From Enterobacteriaceae bacterium ESL0689 (GTDB taxonomy: Bacteria; Pseudomonadota; Gammaproteobacteria; Enterobacterales; Enterobacteriaceae), in NCBI GenBank assembly GCA_029433525.1, contig JAQTIF010000001.1:1240001-1304000 (forward strand): DNA of 64,000 nucleotides, given 5' to 3'. Positions 21,252-30,905 of the stretch are shown piece after piece. The translations under genes and the position numbers were made by a program. The notes beneath the pieces were generated by a model that saw nothing but the letters and a program-made list of their open reading frames with translations, ran no database searches and was not told the origin of the DNA. Numbering within the stretch: position 1 is the stretch's first letter; each line of letters opens with the position of its first letter.

Positions 21252-22586
21252 TCAGGGCAAGGTATCCATTCTGGCCCACATTTTTTTCGCTACTTGCTGC
21301 GCGGCGGTAAAAATGGGCTGGCAGTCAAAACTGAACTGGCGATCCTGGTAGATCATCACGCCATTCACCATCACACTACGCACGCTGTTGGCACCGAGAC
21401 CGAAAGCGATATGCCCGGCGATATTTTCGGCGATAAGCGGCGTGGGTGGCAGATAGTCACAGAAAGTCAGATCCGCTTTATACCCCGGTGCGAGCTGCCC
21501 AAAGCGGGCATTGAAATTGCGGCTGAGTAGCTCATTGCCGTTGCTCAGTGCCCGGGCGAAGCTGTCCGGCCACAGCGGGCCACCGGCGTCACGGTGTTTG
21601 AAGAAGGCAAACTTCATCTCCTCAAACATATCGGAACCGATACCATCGGTGCCGAGGGCCAGATTGCGGATCTGTGGCAGGCGATGATTATAACCGACAT
21701 GATTGTTCATGTTGGAGCGGGCGTTATGCACGAGGAAAGCATCGGCGTCGTTGAGTATTTCCACATCCGCATCGGACAGATACAGCCCGTGGGCAACAAG
21801 CGTTTTACGGTCGATCAACCCCGCTTCCGCCAGTCGCTGCAGTAAATCTTTGCCGTAATGATGATGGCTATGGGAGACATCGTAGCTGTCCTCCGCCGCA
21901 TGGATATGCAGACCGCGACCGGTGGCTTTCAGCGCTTCACTGAGCATCGTCAGCCCCTCATCAGGCACGGTAAAGGGGGCGTGAGCGCCGATATGGGCCT
22001 CCACCAGATAAGGCTGGTCGCCCTTCTGACGCGCGGCATCGACTTCTCTGGCGAAACGAATATTTTCATCGACGCTGTCCCGTAACTCGCGGTGACCGGC
22101 GTTGCGGTTAGTGGTTTCGAAACAGGTTATGCCACGCAGACCCACTTTGAGAAAAGCATGGCGTAGCTGGCTCAGCGAGCCCGCGATGTAGTGGGGGGAA
22201 GCGTGATGATCAATCACGGCGGTACAGCCACTGCGCACCGCCTCTATCGCGCAGATAAGCCCGCTGTAGTAGAGCGACTCTTCATCCAGCGCCCGATCCA
22301 GACGCCACCACAGATTTTTCAGCGTTGAGATAAAATCGGGACTGGGGGCAATCTTCGCCTGAATGCCACGGGACAGGCCGGAATAAAAGTGGTTATGCGC
22401 ACAAACCATCCCTGGCATCACCAGTTGCCCGTGCAGATCCCTGACTTGCGCTTGCGGGTAACGCTGGCTGAGATCCGCCCCTATATCGAGAATGGTATCA
22501 CCTTCGATAGCGATATCGATATGCTGCCACACCTTCGCCGGATAGAGTTGTGCGGCGGTGGCATTCTGTAAAATCAGGATACTCAT
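21252..22586 (-). CDS. ssnA: SsnA, amidohydrolase-family purine aminohydrolase
   Basis: A TIM-barrel metal hydrolase of the amidohydrolase superfamily, related to guanine/chlorohydrolase enzymes. The product has 444 residues (E. coli SsnA 442). Metal ligands appear in order: AHNHFYSG (His64, His66), HIHAAE, VAHG and LGTDGIGSDM. It is one of the genes associated with anaerobic purine use in gut bacteria; its exact substrate is not established. Its ATG overlaps the ygfK stop by 4 bases. In E. coli ygfM and xdhD follow ssnA; here the ygfT-ygfS terminator follows. Confidence 0.93.
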   Translation of the reverse strand: MSILILQNATAAQLYPAKVWQHIDIAIEGDTILDIGADLSQRYPQAQVRDLHGQLVMPGMVCAHNHFYSGLSRGIQAKIAPSPDFISTLKNLWWRLDRALDEESLYYSGLICAIEAVRSGCTAVIDHHASPHYIAGSLSQLRHAFLKVGLRGITCFETTNRNAGHRELRDSVDENIRFAREVDAARQKGDQPYLVEAHIGAHAPFTVPDEGLTMLSEALKATGRGLHIHAAEDSYDVSHSHHHYGKDLLQRLAEAGLIDRKTLVAHGLYLSDADVEILNDADAFLVHNARSNMNNHVGYNHRLPQIRNLALGTDGIGSDMFEEMKFAFFKHRDAGGPLWPDSFARALSNGNELLSRNFNARFGQLAPGYKADLTFCDYLPPTPLIAENIAGHIAFGLGANSVRSVMVNGVMIYQDRQFSFDCQPIFTAAQQVAKKMWARMDTLP

Positions 22587-25500
22587 ACTTCAACCCCTCC
22601 CAGAAGATAGCTTTGATGCTGATGAATATGGCTGATAATCCGGCACATGGCGGTTAACGGCGTCGGGATCTCGCTAAACTGGCCGTGAGGGTTAATTTCA
22701 AGCTGCCATGTTTTATCGTCCTGGCGCACGCTGACGCGGGTGTCATCGACGAAGAAGCCGGGATTGGTGCTGTTGCGAAAATCTTCTGCCAGACTGAAGA
22801 CCGTGATTTTGTCTTTGTACGGTTTCCCCTGCCACGGACAGAACTGCGCACAGTTACCGCATTCGTTGCAGTAAGCGTCAAGATGCAGAGTCTGGAATCG
22901 ATTCTGGAAACCCGGTACTGCCAGCGAAATATTGGCCCGATTCGGACAGACATCGACGCACTTACTGCAAATGTAGTTGCACTCCAGACAACGTTTCGCC
23001 TCCTGAGTGACAAACGCTTCGCGGTCATCTTTATCAATCAGGGTGACGGCGATCGTGCCTTTGCGCTGATAGACTTGCGCCGGATCAACGTTATTCCAGT
23101 ACTTGTTGTTATAGCGGCTGGCAATATTTTCCCGCGCGAGGATAACATCTGTTGCCCGGCGCGCATTGCCGATAGCAGAGACGATCGACGAGGGGCCACG
23201 CTGGACATCGCCAATCAGGAACACGTTCGCCCGGCTGGTCTCCCCCTCCGCATTCACTACCGGCCAGCCCGCGGGATTGAGCGGGATCCCCATCGCCGCG
23301 AGCACTTCGCTGTTCTGTTGTTCGCCGATAGCGGTAATCAGGGAGTCGATTTGCAGGGTGCGGGTTTCATCGGTGGCCAGCGGACGGCGACGGCCTTTCT
23401 CATCCGCTTCTCCCAGTTGCATGACACGCACCACTAGCGTGCCATCGGCGTTAAATTGTTCCGGATGACACAGCCACGCGAAGTCAACACCGTCAAGCAA
23501 CGCTTCGTCATACTCTTCACGCCAGGCGGGCATCTCCTGTTGTGAGCGGCGATAAATGATGGTCGCGCTTTGTACGCTGGGGATGCGAAGTGCCGCACGG
23601 GCGCAGTCCATCGCCGTATTACCGGCACCGACGACCGCCACATGTTTTCCCATATTCAGTTTATCGCCGCGGTTAAAGGCACGTAAAAAGTCCAGTGATT
23701 TATGGATATTCGGATTATCGCCCGCCAGTTGTACACCGCTGTTCTTATCGGTGCCGATACCAACCAGCACGTAGCGGAATCCCGCGGCCTGCAGTTGTTC
23801 GACATTCAGATGGCGATCGCAGCCGTACTCAATTTTTACCCCATGATCAACAATAAAGTCGATATCGTGCTGGATAAGTTCTGCCGGGATACGGAACTGC
23901 GGAATGATATTTTGCACCACGCCACCAGCGTTGGCTTCGCGCTCAAACAGCGTCACCGGATGCCCGGCACGGGCGAGGAAATAGCCTGCGGCGAGACCGG
24001 CAGGGCCTGCGCCGATCACCGCCACCGGATGCCGGGAGCCGGTACCAGCGGGTTTATACCAGCGTTTGCGGTATTCCTCCCAGCCCTTCTCCAGCGCGAC
24101 TTTTTTTAGTTCGCGAATATTAAGGGCGCTGTCGTAATCCAGCCGTGTGCAGTTGTACTGACACTGGTGATCGCAGATATGGCCGGTAATCGCAGGTAAG
24201 GCATTGCGCTGATAAATCAGATCCAGCGCATCGGCATAACGCTTTTCTCCCAGCAGACGAATATATTCCGGGATATCCTGTTTGATCGCACAGGCAGTGA
24301 CGCAGGGGGCGACGTAGCAATCCAGTAACGGCAGTGCCTCGCCAGTATCAATACGTTCTTTTGGCTTCCACTGCTTTTGGCTGTAGTCCATGTGTAGCGC
24401 CTCTTCTGCCAGCGCGTTCAGACGTTCGACATCAATATGTTTTAGCGCCCAGTTGTCGGCCTTTTCCAGTTCGCGCATACACTCGCTCAGGCGCAAATAG
24501 CCCCCTGGCTTGAGCAGATCGGTAGCCATAGTGATCGGGCGAATACCGGTTTCGAAAATAGCGCGGATATTGATCTGGTTGGCCCCCCCGGAGTATGAAA
24601 TCGGAAGCTGGCCATTAAACGCGCGTGAGAGCAGCGCGGCGACGTTGATCGATAACGGAAACAGGGCGCGGCCAGACATATACATTTCATTGCCAGGCAG
24701 CGCCCCTTTATTGTTGATCGTGCCGAGGGTGTTGGTTAGCTTAACGCCAAACGACAGATGGCGTTCTGCCGCCAGTGCCATCAGGCGGCCCAGCATCTCA
24801 AGGGCGCGATCGATTTTCAGATCGTGATCAAACGCTTCTTCACTCAGACCGATATAGTCAAAACCACAGCGGTCGAGGATCTCCCTGACCCGTGGATAGC
24901 CGAGCAGCGTCGGATTGAGTTTGACAAAGGTATTCAGCTTTTTCTCTTCCAGCATGTAACGGCAGATGGCTTCGATCTCATCGGGCGGGCAGCCGTGCAT
25001 GGTCGAGAGGGTGACTCCTTCCACCAGCCGGGCGGGGATACGCCCGGCCAGTAGCGGTAGCGCAGTTTTACGCGCACTTTTCGGCAGACGCTCAATAAAG
25101 GCCGGATTTTCCAGCCAGTGACTCAGGATATCGCGATAGCGAGCGAAAGCAGGATGCGCGGAAGCATCGATCATGTTGTCGATAAATTCCTGCATCGGCG
25201 GCTGCTTAATCCCTTCCAGGTTATAGCCGACGCTCATGTTGAAAATAAATGATTTCCCGGCATTAATCGGGGTCAGCGGAAAGATCTGCTCCAGCAGATG
25301 GAGGACGAACCAGGCCTTCAGATACTCATCCCAGGCTTTTTTGAGGGTAAATTCGGTTGACCATTCGGTGTTAAAACACTCATCTTCGGCATCGATACAG
25401 GGTTTTTCCAGTTCCAGACGGTCAAGGATCTGTACGGTTTTCAGCTCAATAAACCTGCCGCCTGTCAGCCAGGCGGTAATAATATTTTGCGCCAGTTGGG

Positions 25501-25690
25501 TATGTGGCCCGGCCGCCGGGCCGAGCGGGGTGGCACAATCTTCACCGAACACGCTGATCGCAGGATGGGGGGTTTGCGGGGTGTAAAATTGTTGTTCAGG
25601 AATGCCAAAAATAGATCGCTGGCTCTGATATTCATCGAAAATGCGCGTTAAAAGTTCCTCAAACGGCACGGGACGCATGATGTCTCCCAT
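22583..25690 (-). CDS. ygfK: YgfK, large Fe-S flavoprotein oxidoreductase
   Basis: A 1035-residue protein: an N-terminal dihydropyrimidine-dehydrogenase-like TIM barrel (to about 420), a GltD-like region with CxxC clusters (CYVAPCVTACAIKQ, CDHQCQYNC), FAD and NADPH folds (VAVIGAGPAGLAAGYF, HVAVVGAGNTAMDCARA) and a C-terminal ferredoxin domain (CLECNYICSKCVDVCP, CNECGNCAQFCPW). It is annotated in E. coli as a putative selenate reductase subunit and is a marker gene of anaerobic purine catabolism. The ATG at 25690 gives MGDIMRPVPFEELLTRIFDEY as in E. coli, with AAGGAG upstream; an earlier in-frame start adds 59 unlike residues. It is translationally coupled to ssnA. Confidence 0.94.
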   Translation of the reverse strand: MGDIMRPVPFEELLTRIFDEYQSQRSIFGIPEQQFYTPQTPHPAISVFGEDCATPLGPAAGPHTQLAQNIITAWLTGGRFIELKTVQILDRLELEKPCIDAEDECFNTEWSTEFTLKKAWDEYLKAWFVLHLLEQIFPLTPINAGKSFIFNMSVGYNLEGIKQPPMQEFIDNMIDASAHPAFARYRDILSHWLENPAFIERLPKSARKTALPLLAGRIPARLVEGVTLSTMHGCPPDEIEAICRYMLEEKKLNTFVKLNPTLLGYPRVREILDRCGFDYIGLSEEAFDHDLKIDRALEMLGRLMALAAERHLSFGVKLTNTLGTINNKGALPGNEMYMSGRALFPLSINVAALLSRAFNGQLPISYSGGANQINIRAIFETGIRPITMATDLLKPGGYLRLSECMRELEKADNWALKHIDVERLNALAEEALHMDYSQKQWKPKERIDTGEALPLLDCYVAPCVTACAIKQDIPEYIRLLGEKRYADALDLIYQRNALPAITGHICDHQCQYNCTRLDYDSALNIRELKKVALEKGWEEYRKRWYKPAGTGSRHPVAVIGAGPAGLAAGYFLARAGHPVTLFEREANAGGVVQNIIPQFRIPAELIQHDIDFIVDHGVKIEYGCDRHLNVEQLQAAGFRYVLVGIGTDKNSGVQLAGDNPNIHKSLDFLRAFNRGDKLNMGKHVAVVGAGNTAMDCARAALRIPSVQSATIIYRRSQQEMPAWREEYDEALLDGVDFAWLCHPEQFNADGTLVVRVMQLGEADEKGRRRPLATDETRTLQIDSLITAIGEQQNSEVLAAMGIPLNPAGWPVVNAEGETSRANVFLIGDVQRGPSSIVSAIGNARRATDVILARENIASRYNNKYWNNVDPAQVYQRKGTIAVTLIDKDDREAFVTQEAKRCLECNYICSKCVDVCPNRANISLAVPGFQNRFQTLHLDAYCNECGNCAQFCPWQGKPYKDKITVFSLAEDFRNSTNPGFFVDDTRVSVRQDDKTWQLEINPHGQFSEIPTPLTAMCRIISHIHQHQSYLLGGVEV

Positions 25691-25762
25691 AACCTTCTCC
25701 TTAAATATCATTATAAGATCGACATTGCCGGGGGTAATCATTCCGACGGGTGACAAAAGAGC

Positions 25763-25778
25763 AGCAACAATCACACCA
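25763..25778 (-). promoter_or_regulatory. Sigma54-type -24/-12 promoter for ygfK-ssnA
   Basis: On the minus strand TGGTGTGATTGTTGCT has -24 GG and -12 GC exactly 10 bases apart and a perfect TTGCT. It lies 73 bases before the ygfK ATG. The remainder of this divergent gap, 25779-26209, contains no convincing gene; a weak TGGCGC element near 26068 lacks the -12 GC. Confidence 0.6.
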
Positions 25779-26209
25779 GTTATGCAAATAACGCGGACGA
25801 AGTAATGAATTTGTGAAGTAGGTCGAGACACTCTCTCCGCGCAGGAGGGGATTTGATGCTCAGGCAAGACCCGTCAAAATCGATGGATGCCGCTGGCCGA
25901 TAGAATTTCTCAAAAACCGATCTCAACTATCAGAATGATAATTTGCGCTGATCAGCGCCCGCTGATTGTCGTGCGTCATCGCTGGGATGAGCGCTTTTTT
26001 GCCTTGCGGCAGAGAGCATCATCACAACGTTGTCGCCATTTCAGTATTACTCTGGCTATCAAAATGATCTGGCGCATATTTTTATGATCAAAAAACGCGG
26101 ATCAGCATAAATCTTGCATCATACAAGCGGGTATTGCTGCGACTGTTTCTGCCAGAGAAACATCGCAGCCAGGGTGAGATAACAATAGCAATAGTGGACT
26201 GAGGTGGCT

Positions 26210-27046
26210 ATGAATATTTTCGCAGAAGCAGCACGCCTTGAAGAGCAGAATCACCCCTTTGCTCTGGCGCAGATTGTGGAGAGTCGTGGCTCCACCCCAA
26301 GACATTCGGCACAGATGCTTATCCGCGAAGACGGTTCCATTATCGGCACCATCGGCGGTGGAATGGTGGAGCGTAAAGTTATCGCTGCGGCGCTGGAGGC
26401 GCTGCGTGACAAGGAGTCACGCATGTTTCATGGCCGTATGACACGTACCGGTAACGATGCCGTGGGCTCGGACTGCGGTGGAGCGATGGCGGTGTATATC
26501 AGCGTGCATGGTCAGCGTCCGCGTCTGTTGTTAATCGGTGCCGGGCACGTTAACCGCGCGATCGCGCATATTGCGGCGTTGCTGGACTTTGAGATCTGCA
26601 TCGGTGATGTCTATGCGGCAAATCTCTCTTCTGACATGTTCCCGGCCTCAGTGCGGCTGTTACATGCGCCCGACTTTACCGCGGTGGTGGAGGCGATGGC
26701 GGTCCGGCCACAGGATTTTGTCTTGATTGCCACTAATCATCAGGATCGCGAAGCGCTGGAGCGGCTGATCACGCAACCTGTCGCCTGGCTCGGCTTACTG
26801 GCCAGCAGACGAAAGGTACAGGCTTTTTTATGTCAGATGCGGGAAAAAGGCATACCGGAGTCAGATATCAGCCGCTTACGGGCACCGGTGGGTTATGATA
26901 TTGGTGCCGAGACGCCGAGCGAGATTGCCGTCAGCGTCCTGGCGGAGATCCTGCAGGTAAAAAATGGTGCCCCTGGCGGCCTGATGATGGCGGTAAAAAA
27001 TGCCGCTCAGCACGATTATCTGACTGAAATGGCCGCGGCAGGCTGA
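26210..27046 (+). CDS. XdhC/CoxI-family molybdenum cofactor maturation protein
   Basis: A 278-residue protein of the XdhC/CoxI family, which prepares sulfurated molybdenum cofactor for hydroxylases of the xanthine dehydrogenase family. Seen: N-terminal XdhC part (ALAQIVESRGSTPRHSAQML, GTIGGGMVE, SDCGGAM) and a C-terminal Rossmann part (RLLLIGAGHVNRAIA, VLIATNHQDREALERL, GYDIGAETPSEIAVSVLAEIL). ATG at 26210 is preferred to GTG at 26204 because GAGGTGG is its ribosome binding site. It may replace the longer E. coli YqeB (541 residues) at this site; E. coli XdhC is divergent enough that no symbol is given. No molybdenum hydroxylase gene is in the window. Confidence 0.85.
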   Translation: MNIFAEAARLEEQNHPFALAQIVESRGSTPRHSAQMLIREDGSIIGTIGGGMVERKVIAAALEALRDKESRMFHGRMTRTGNDAVGSDCGGAMAVYISVHGQRPRLLLIGAGHVNRAIAHIAALLDFEICIGDVYAANLSSDMFPASVRLLHAPDFTAVVEAMAVRPQDFVLIATNHQDREALERLITQPVAWLGLLASRRKVQAFLCQMREKGIPESDISRLRAPVGYDIGAETPSEIAVSVLAEILQVKNGAPGGLMMAVKNAAQHDYLTEMAAAG

Positions 27047-27069
27047 GCCTCTTTCGGCTGAATAACAGC

Positions 27070-27200
27070 CCGTCTTACTTGCCATTTTGGCCCTGGGCAG
27101 TGTTCGAAATCCTCACGTACTGCGTGTACGCTGCGGTTTCTCCGCGCTGTCCGTGTCCAGAGTGGCTGCGTCAATTAACACCTGGTGAGCCAGGCGCTAA
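27070..27200 (+). repeat. MITE-like interspersed repeat, copy 2
   Basis: Fills the gap between the convergent xdhC-like gene and yqeA. It carries the core CTTGCCATTTTGGCCCTGGG (from 27078) and TCTCCGCGCTGTCCGTGTCC, and ends with GGTGAGCCAGGCGCTAA, the terminal inverted repeat. The left terminal repeat is decayed. Confidence 0.8.
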
Positions 27201-27228
27201 GTTGCCGGAGATTCCCGGCAACGGGCTG
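27201..27228. terminator. Hairpin between xdhC-like gene and yqeA
   Basis: GTTGCCGG (27201-27208) pairs with CCGGCAAC (27215-27222). GGGCTGTTTT follows on the plus strand, so it could end the xdhC-like transcript; for yqeA on the minus strand it lies directly after the stop but without a T-run. Confidence 0.5.
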
Positions 27229-27230
27229 TT

Positions 27231-28163
27231 TTACTGACTGATAAGCGTACCGGTATGCCCGGCGATCCCCTCACTGGCTTTACTGAGCATGGTGATCAAC
27301 GCCTTGCGTCCGGGACGCGAACGGGCGAAGGCGACTGCCGCTTCGACTTTGGGCAGCATCGATCCTCTGGCAAACTGTTCTTCAGCAATAAAGTGTTCCG
27401 CCTCCTGTGGCGTGAGGCTATCCAGCCACTGCTCATTCGCTTTGCCGAAGTTGATCGCCACTTTTTCCACTGCGGTAAGAATGATCAGCATATCGGCATC
27501 GATCAGCTCCGCCAGCCTGGCGCTGGCCCAGTCTTTGTCGATCACTGCACTGGCACCGCGCAGATGTTGCCCTTCACGGATCACCGGAATACCCCCACCA
27601 CCGACGGTGATCACCACCTGCCGCGCTTCCATCAGCGCTTTTACTGTTTCTTTCTCAATAATATCCACCGGCTTCGGCGAGGCGACAACCCGACGATAAC
27701 CGCGTCCGGCATCCTCTTTCATGACATAACCCTTTTTGCGCAGTTTTTCGGCCTCTTGCTGGCTGAAGAATGAGCCAATCGGTTTGTCAGGATTGAGAAA
27801 CGCCTTATCACTGGCATCGACTTCGACCTGGGTTATCAGCGTTGCCACCGGAATATCCAGCTGGCGTGACAGTAGTGCTTCACGCAGCGCGTTTTGCAGA
27901 TCATAGCCGATGTAGCCCTGACTCAGTGCGACGCAGACTGACATCGGTAGCATCGGGGTATGGGCGTCGGTGTTGGCGGCGGCTTCAAACGCCAGATTAA
28001 TCATCCCGACCTGGGGGCCATTACCGTGGGTGACGACCACCTGGTGACCCTGAGCGATCAGATCGGCGATGGTTTGCGCCGTTTGTTTGACTGCCTGCAT
28101 TTGTCCGGCGAGATCGTTACCAAGTGCATTGCCGCCGAGAGCGAGAACAATTTTTTTACTCAT
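27231..28163 (-). CDS. yqeA: Carbamate kinase YqeA
   Basis: Transfers phosphate from carbamoyl phosphate to ADP, giving ATP, CO2 and ammonia. The product has 310 residues, equal to E. coli YqeA. The carbamate kinase motifs VLALGGNALG, VVTHGNGPQVG and GGGGIPVIRE are intact. It is the last gene of the ygeW-ygeX-ygeY-hyuA-yqeA run; hyuA ends 21 bases upstream. In this setting it would harvest energy from carbamoyl phosphate made by YgeW. Confidence 0.95.
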   Translation of the reverse strand: MSKKIVLALGGNALGNDLAGQMQAVKQTAQTIADLIAQGHQVVVTHGNGPQVGMINLAFEAAANTDAHTPMLPMSVCVALSQGYIGYDLQNALREALLSRQLDIPVATLITQVEVDASDKAFLNPDKPIGSFFSQQEAEKLRKKGYVMKEDAGRGYRRVVASPKPVDIIEKETVKALMEARQVVITVGGGGIPVIREGQHLRGASAVIDKDWASARLAELIDADMLIILTAVEKVAINFGKANEQWLDSLTPQEAEHFIAEEQFARGSMLPKVEAAVAFARSRPGRKALITMLSKASEGIAGHTGTLISQ

Positions 28164-28184
28164 AACTTCCTCTTATTGATTATT

Positions 28185-29582
28185 TTATCTACCGTGATCG
28201 TACTGCGCGGGCGAAAACCGCTTACGGCGTAAGAACCGGCCCTGTCCGGCATGACCGCTAAAAATACCGTTATCAAAGATGATTTTTCCGTGAGAGAGTG
28301 TCTGGCGAATCGCCCCCTGGCAGACAAAGCCCTCATAGGGTGAGTAGTCAGCGTTATCGTGCAGCATGTCATGACGGATAGTGGTCGTGGATTGCGGATC
28401 GATGATCACCACGTCACCATCGGCACCGGGTGCCAGCACCCCTTTCTGTGGCCATAGTCCAAACAGCTTCGCCGGCTGTGTACTGGTCAGCGCGACAAAG
28501 CGCTCAGGGCTGATCCGTCCGGTCATAACACCATAAGAAAACAGCAACAACAGGCGATTTTCGACCCCAGGCAGCCCGTTCGGACAGCGGCTAAAGTCGC
28601 CGCCTGAAACCTGCTGACGCTGCAGTGAAGAGAAGGTGCAGTGATCGGTGGCGACGGTATCGATGGTGCCATCACTGATCCCGCCCCATAACGCGTCGTT
28701 ATTGCTGGCGTTGCGTAGCGGCGGGCTGAGCAGGTAATTAAGGGCATCTTCACGCTCATAGCAACGCTCATCAAGCAGCAGATATTGCGGACAGGTTTCG
28801 ATCCATACCGGCTGATGGCGCTGTTTCGCCAGGCGCAGATATTCCAGTCCTGGCGCGTTGGAAAGGTGCACGATGTAGAGTGGGGCGTTTTCTGCCAGCT
28901 GTGCCAGATTGATCATCCGGGCGATGGCTTCTGCTTCACACTCCAGCGGACGGCTCAGGGCATGATAGCGTGGTGCTGTCTTACCGGCGTTGATAAATTC
29001 CGCCCGCCGCTGGGCGATGGCAGCATCGTTTTCCGGGTGGACGGTGGTCAGTGCCCCTGCGCGTTGCAGATGACGCATGGCTTGGAGGACGTCACTGTCG
29101 TTGAGTTTGTACTGGTAGGTCAGATAGAGCTTAAAGCTGCTAATACCGATCTCGACCATCATCGGTATTTCATCGAGAATACTGTGGTTAACATGCTGAA
29201 TAACACCATGAAAACTGTAGTCAATCACCGCTTTATAGGCGGCATAGCCGCGATAGACCTCAAGCTGATGGCGCAGATGACAGCCCACCGGCCCGAAGCC
29301 CATATGGTCAACGATGGTGGTCGTGCCACCACAGGCGGCGGCTCGTGTACCGGTAAAGAAATCGTCACAACTGCGGGCGAGGCCGACATCAATATTGAAA
29401 TGAGTATGGACATCAACGCCACCGGGCATCACGTAGCAGCCTGCGGCATCGATAACCTCACAAGGTAAAGGTGCCTCAATCGTATCGGCAAGGCATTTCA
29501 CCAGGCCATCTTCGATCAACAGATCCTGCTTTTTCTGCCCGTCAGCGTTGACGACAAGGCCATTTTTAATCAGTAGGCGCAT
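28185..29582 (-). CDS. hyuA: D-hydantoinase / dihydropyrimidinase family protein HyuA
   Basis: A cyclic-amide hydrolase of the amidohydrolase superfamily; the E. coli enzyme acts on D-phenylhydantoin, and its natural substrate is thought to be a purine breakdown product. The product has 465 residues (E. coli 461). Metal ligands: HTHFN (His59, His61), SSFKLYLTYQ (carboxylated Lys), STIH-equivalent TTVHPEN, IVHLSN and VATDHCTF. It lies 43 bases after ygeY in a five-gene run. Confidence 0.94.
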   Translation of the reverse strand: MRLLIKNGLVVNADGQKKQDLLIEDGLVKCLADTIEAPLPCEVIDAAGCYVMPGGVDVHTHFNIDVGLARSCDDFFTGTRAAACGGTTTIVDHMGFGPVGCHLRHQLEVYRGYAAYKAVIDYSFHGVIQHVNHSILDEIPMMVEIGISSFKLYLTYQYKLNDSDVLQAMRHLQRAGALTTVHPENDAAIAQRRAEFINAGKTAPRYHALSRPLECEAEAIARMINLAQLAENAPLYIVHLSNAPGLEYLRLAKQRHQPVWIETCPQYLLLDERCYEREDALNYLLSPPLRNASNNDALWGGISDGTIDTVATDHCTFSSLQRQQVSGGDFSRCPNGLPGVENRLLLLFSYGVMTGRISPERFVALTSTQPAKLFGLWPQKGVLAPGADGDVVIIDPQSTTTIRHDMLHDNADYSPYEGFVCQGAIRQTLSHGKIIFDNGIFSGHAGQGRFLRRKRFSPAQYDHGR

Positions 29583-29625
29583 AGAAACCTCAATATGCCG
29601 CCGCAGGATGCGGCGGCAGAAAGCG

Positions 29626-30843
29626 TTACGATGATTCCGTGGCCAGCCAGCTCAGGGGAATAGCGGCATACATCGCGGCACAGGTGACCAGATGCGATTT
29701 CCAGGTTTTCTCATTCGGCGCGTGAGCTTCCGGCTCTTTACCGGGACCAAATCCGATAACCGGGATACCATGACGCCCCATGATCGAGACCCCATTGGTG
29801 GAAAAGGTCCATTTATCGACCACCGGTGCGGTGCCAAACAGACCTTCATAAGCGTTACGCAGGGCGCGAACGGTGAAGTGATCCTCTTCGACTTTCCAGG
29901 TCGGGAAATAGCACTCGGTCGGGTAGACCAGTCCGGTCCATGAAGGGCGTTGGTAGTTGTACATCGAAACCGTCGCCTGTGCTTTCTTCACCGCGGGCAG
30001 GGCGCGGATCTCTTCCAGTGCCCCTTCCCAGCTTTCGCCCCAGGTCAGGCGACGGTCGATGGAGACGGCACAGCTGTCAGCGACCGCACAGCGGCTGGGT
30101 GAGGTGAAGAAAATTTCAGAGACTGTCAGGGTGCCCTTGCCGAGGAAGTCATCATGGCCCAGATTGTGCGAAAGTTGTTCCAGTTCAATCAGGATCGGTG
30201 CCATTTTGAAAATCGCGTTATCGCCGCGTTCCGGTGCTGAGCCGTGACAGCTGACCCCCTGTACCTCCACCCGGATCTCCATGCGTCCGCGATGGCCGCG
30301 ATAGATCTGACAGTCGGTAGGTTCGGTACTGACCACAAACTCAGGGCGGATACCGGATTGTTCGATGATGTACTGCCAGCACAACCCATCGCAATCCTCT
30401 TCCTGAACGGTGCCCGTCACCAGCAGGGTATATTCATCCTCCAGCCCCAAATCCTTGATAATTTTCGCGGCATAAACCATCGACGCCATGCCACCTTCCT
30501 GATCCGAGGTGCCGCGACCGCCAATCAGTTCGTCGGTTTCCATCCCTTCATAGGGATCGAAATTCCAGTTTTTGATGTTACCAATGCCCACGGTATCGAT
30601 ATGCGCATCCATCGCCACCAGGCGTGGGCCATGTCCGACATAGCCAAGAATATTGCCCATCGGATCAATCTCGACCTTGTCAAAACCCACTTTTTCCATC
30701 TCTTCTTTGATGCGATGTACCACTCGTTTTTCGTCGCTGCTTTCACTGGGAATGGCGACCATATCGCGCAGGAAGCGAGTCATCTCTTTTTCGTACTGCT
30801 TTGATTTTTCCAGGATCGCTTTGAATGGAATTTGTTTAGCCAT
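29626..30843 (-). CDS. ygeY: M20-family peptidase/deacylase YgeY
   Basis: A zinc hydrolase of the ArgE/DapE (M20) family. The product has 405 residues (E. coli 403) and is almost identical in motifs: [30 protein letters not shown] and STEPTDC. Genetic work on gut bacteria groups it with ygeX, ygeW and ssnA in anaerobic urate use, where it may cleave a ureido or acyl group to free diaminopropionate. ATG at 30843 gives [15 protein letters not shown] with GGAGAA upstream; an earlier start adds nine unsupported residues. Confidence 0.94.
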   Translation of the reverse strand: MAKQIPFKAILEKSKQYEKEMTRFLRDMVAIPSESSDEKRVVHRIKEEMEKVGFDKVEIDPMGNILGYVGHGPRLVAMDAHIDTVGIGNIKNWNFDPYEGMETDELIGGRGTSDQEGGMASMVYAAKIIKDLGLEDEYTLLVTGTVQEEDCDGLCWQYIIEQSGIRPEFVVSTEPTDCQIYRGHRGRMEIRVEVQGVSCHGSAPERGDNAIFKMAPILIELEQLSHNLGHDDFLGKGTLTVSEIFFTSPSRCAVADSCAVSIDRRLTWGESWEGALEEIRALPAVKKAQATVSMYNYQRPSWTGLVYPTECYFPTWKVEEDHFTVRALRNAYEGLFGTAPVVDKWTFSTNGVSIMGRHGIPVIGFGPGKEPEAHAPNEKTWKSHLVTCAAMYAAIPLSWLATESS

Positions 30844-30905
30844 AACGATATTCTCCAGTTCTGAATACAAACTTCCCGCCAGAGGGGAAGAATCTGATAG
30901 GTTTG

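Noticed and set aside
26066-26084. Sigma54 promoter for the xdhC-like gene
   Set aside because: TGGCGC is present but the -12 element reads TTTAT without GC.
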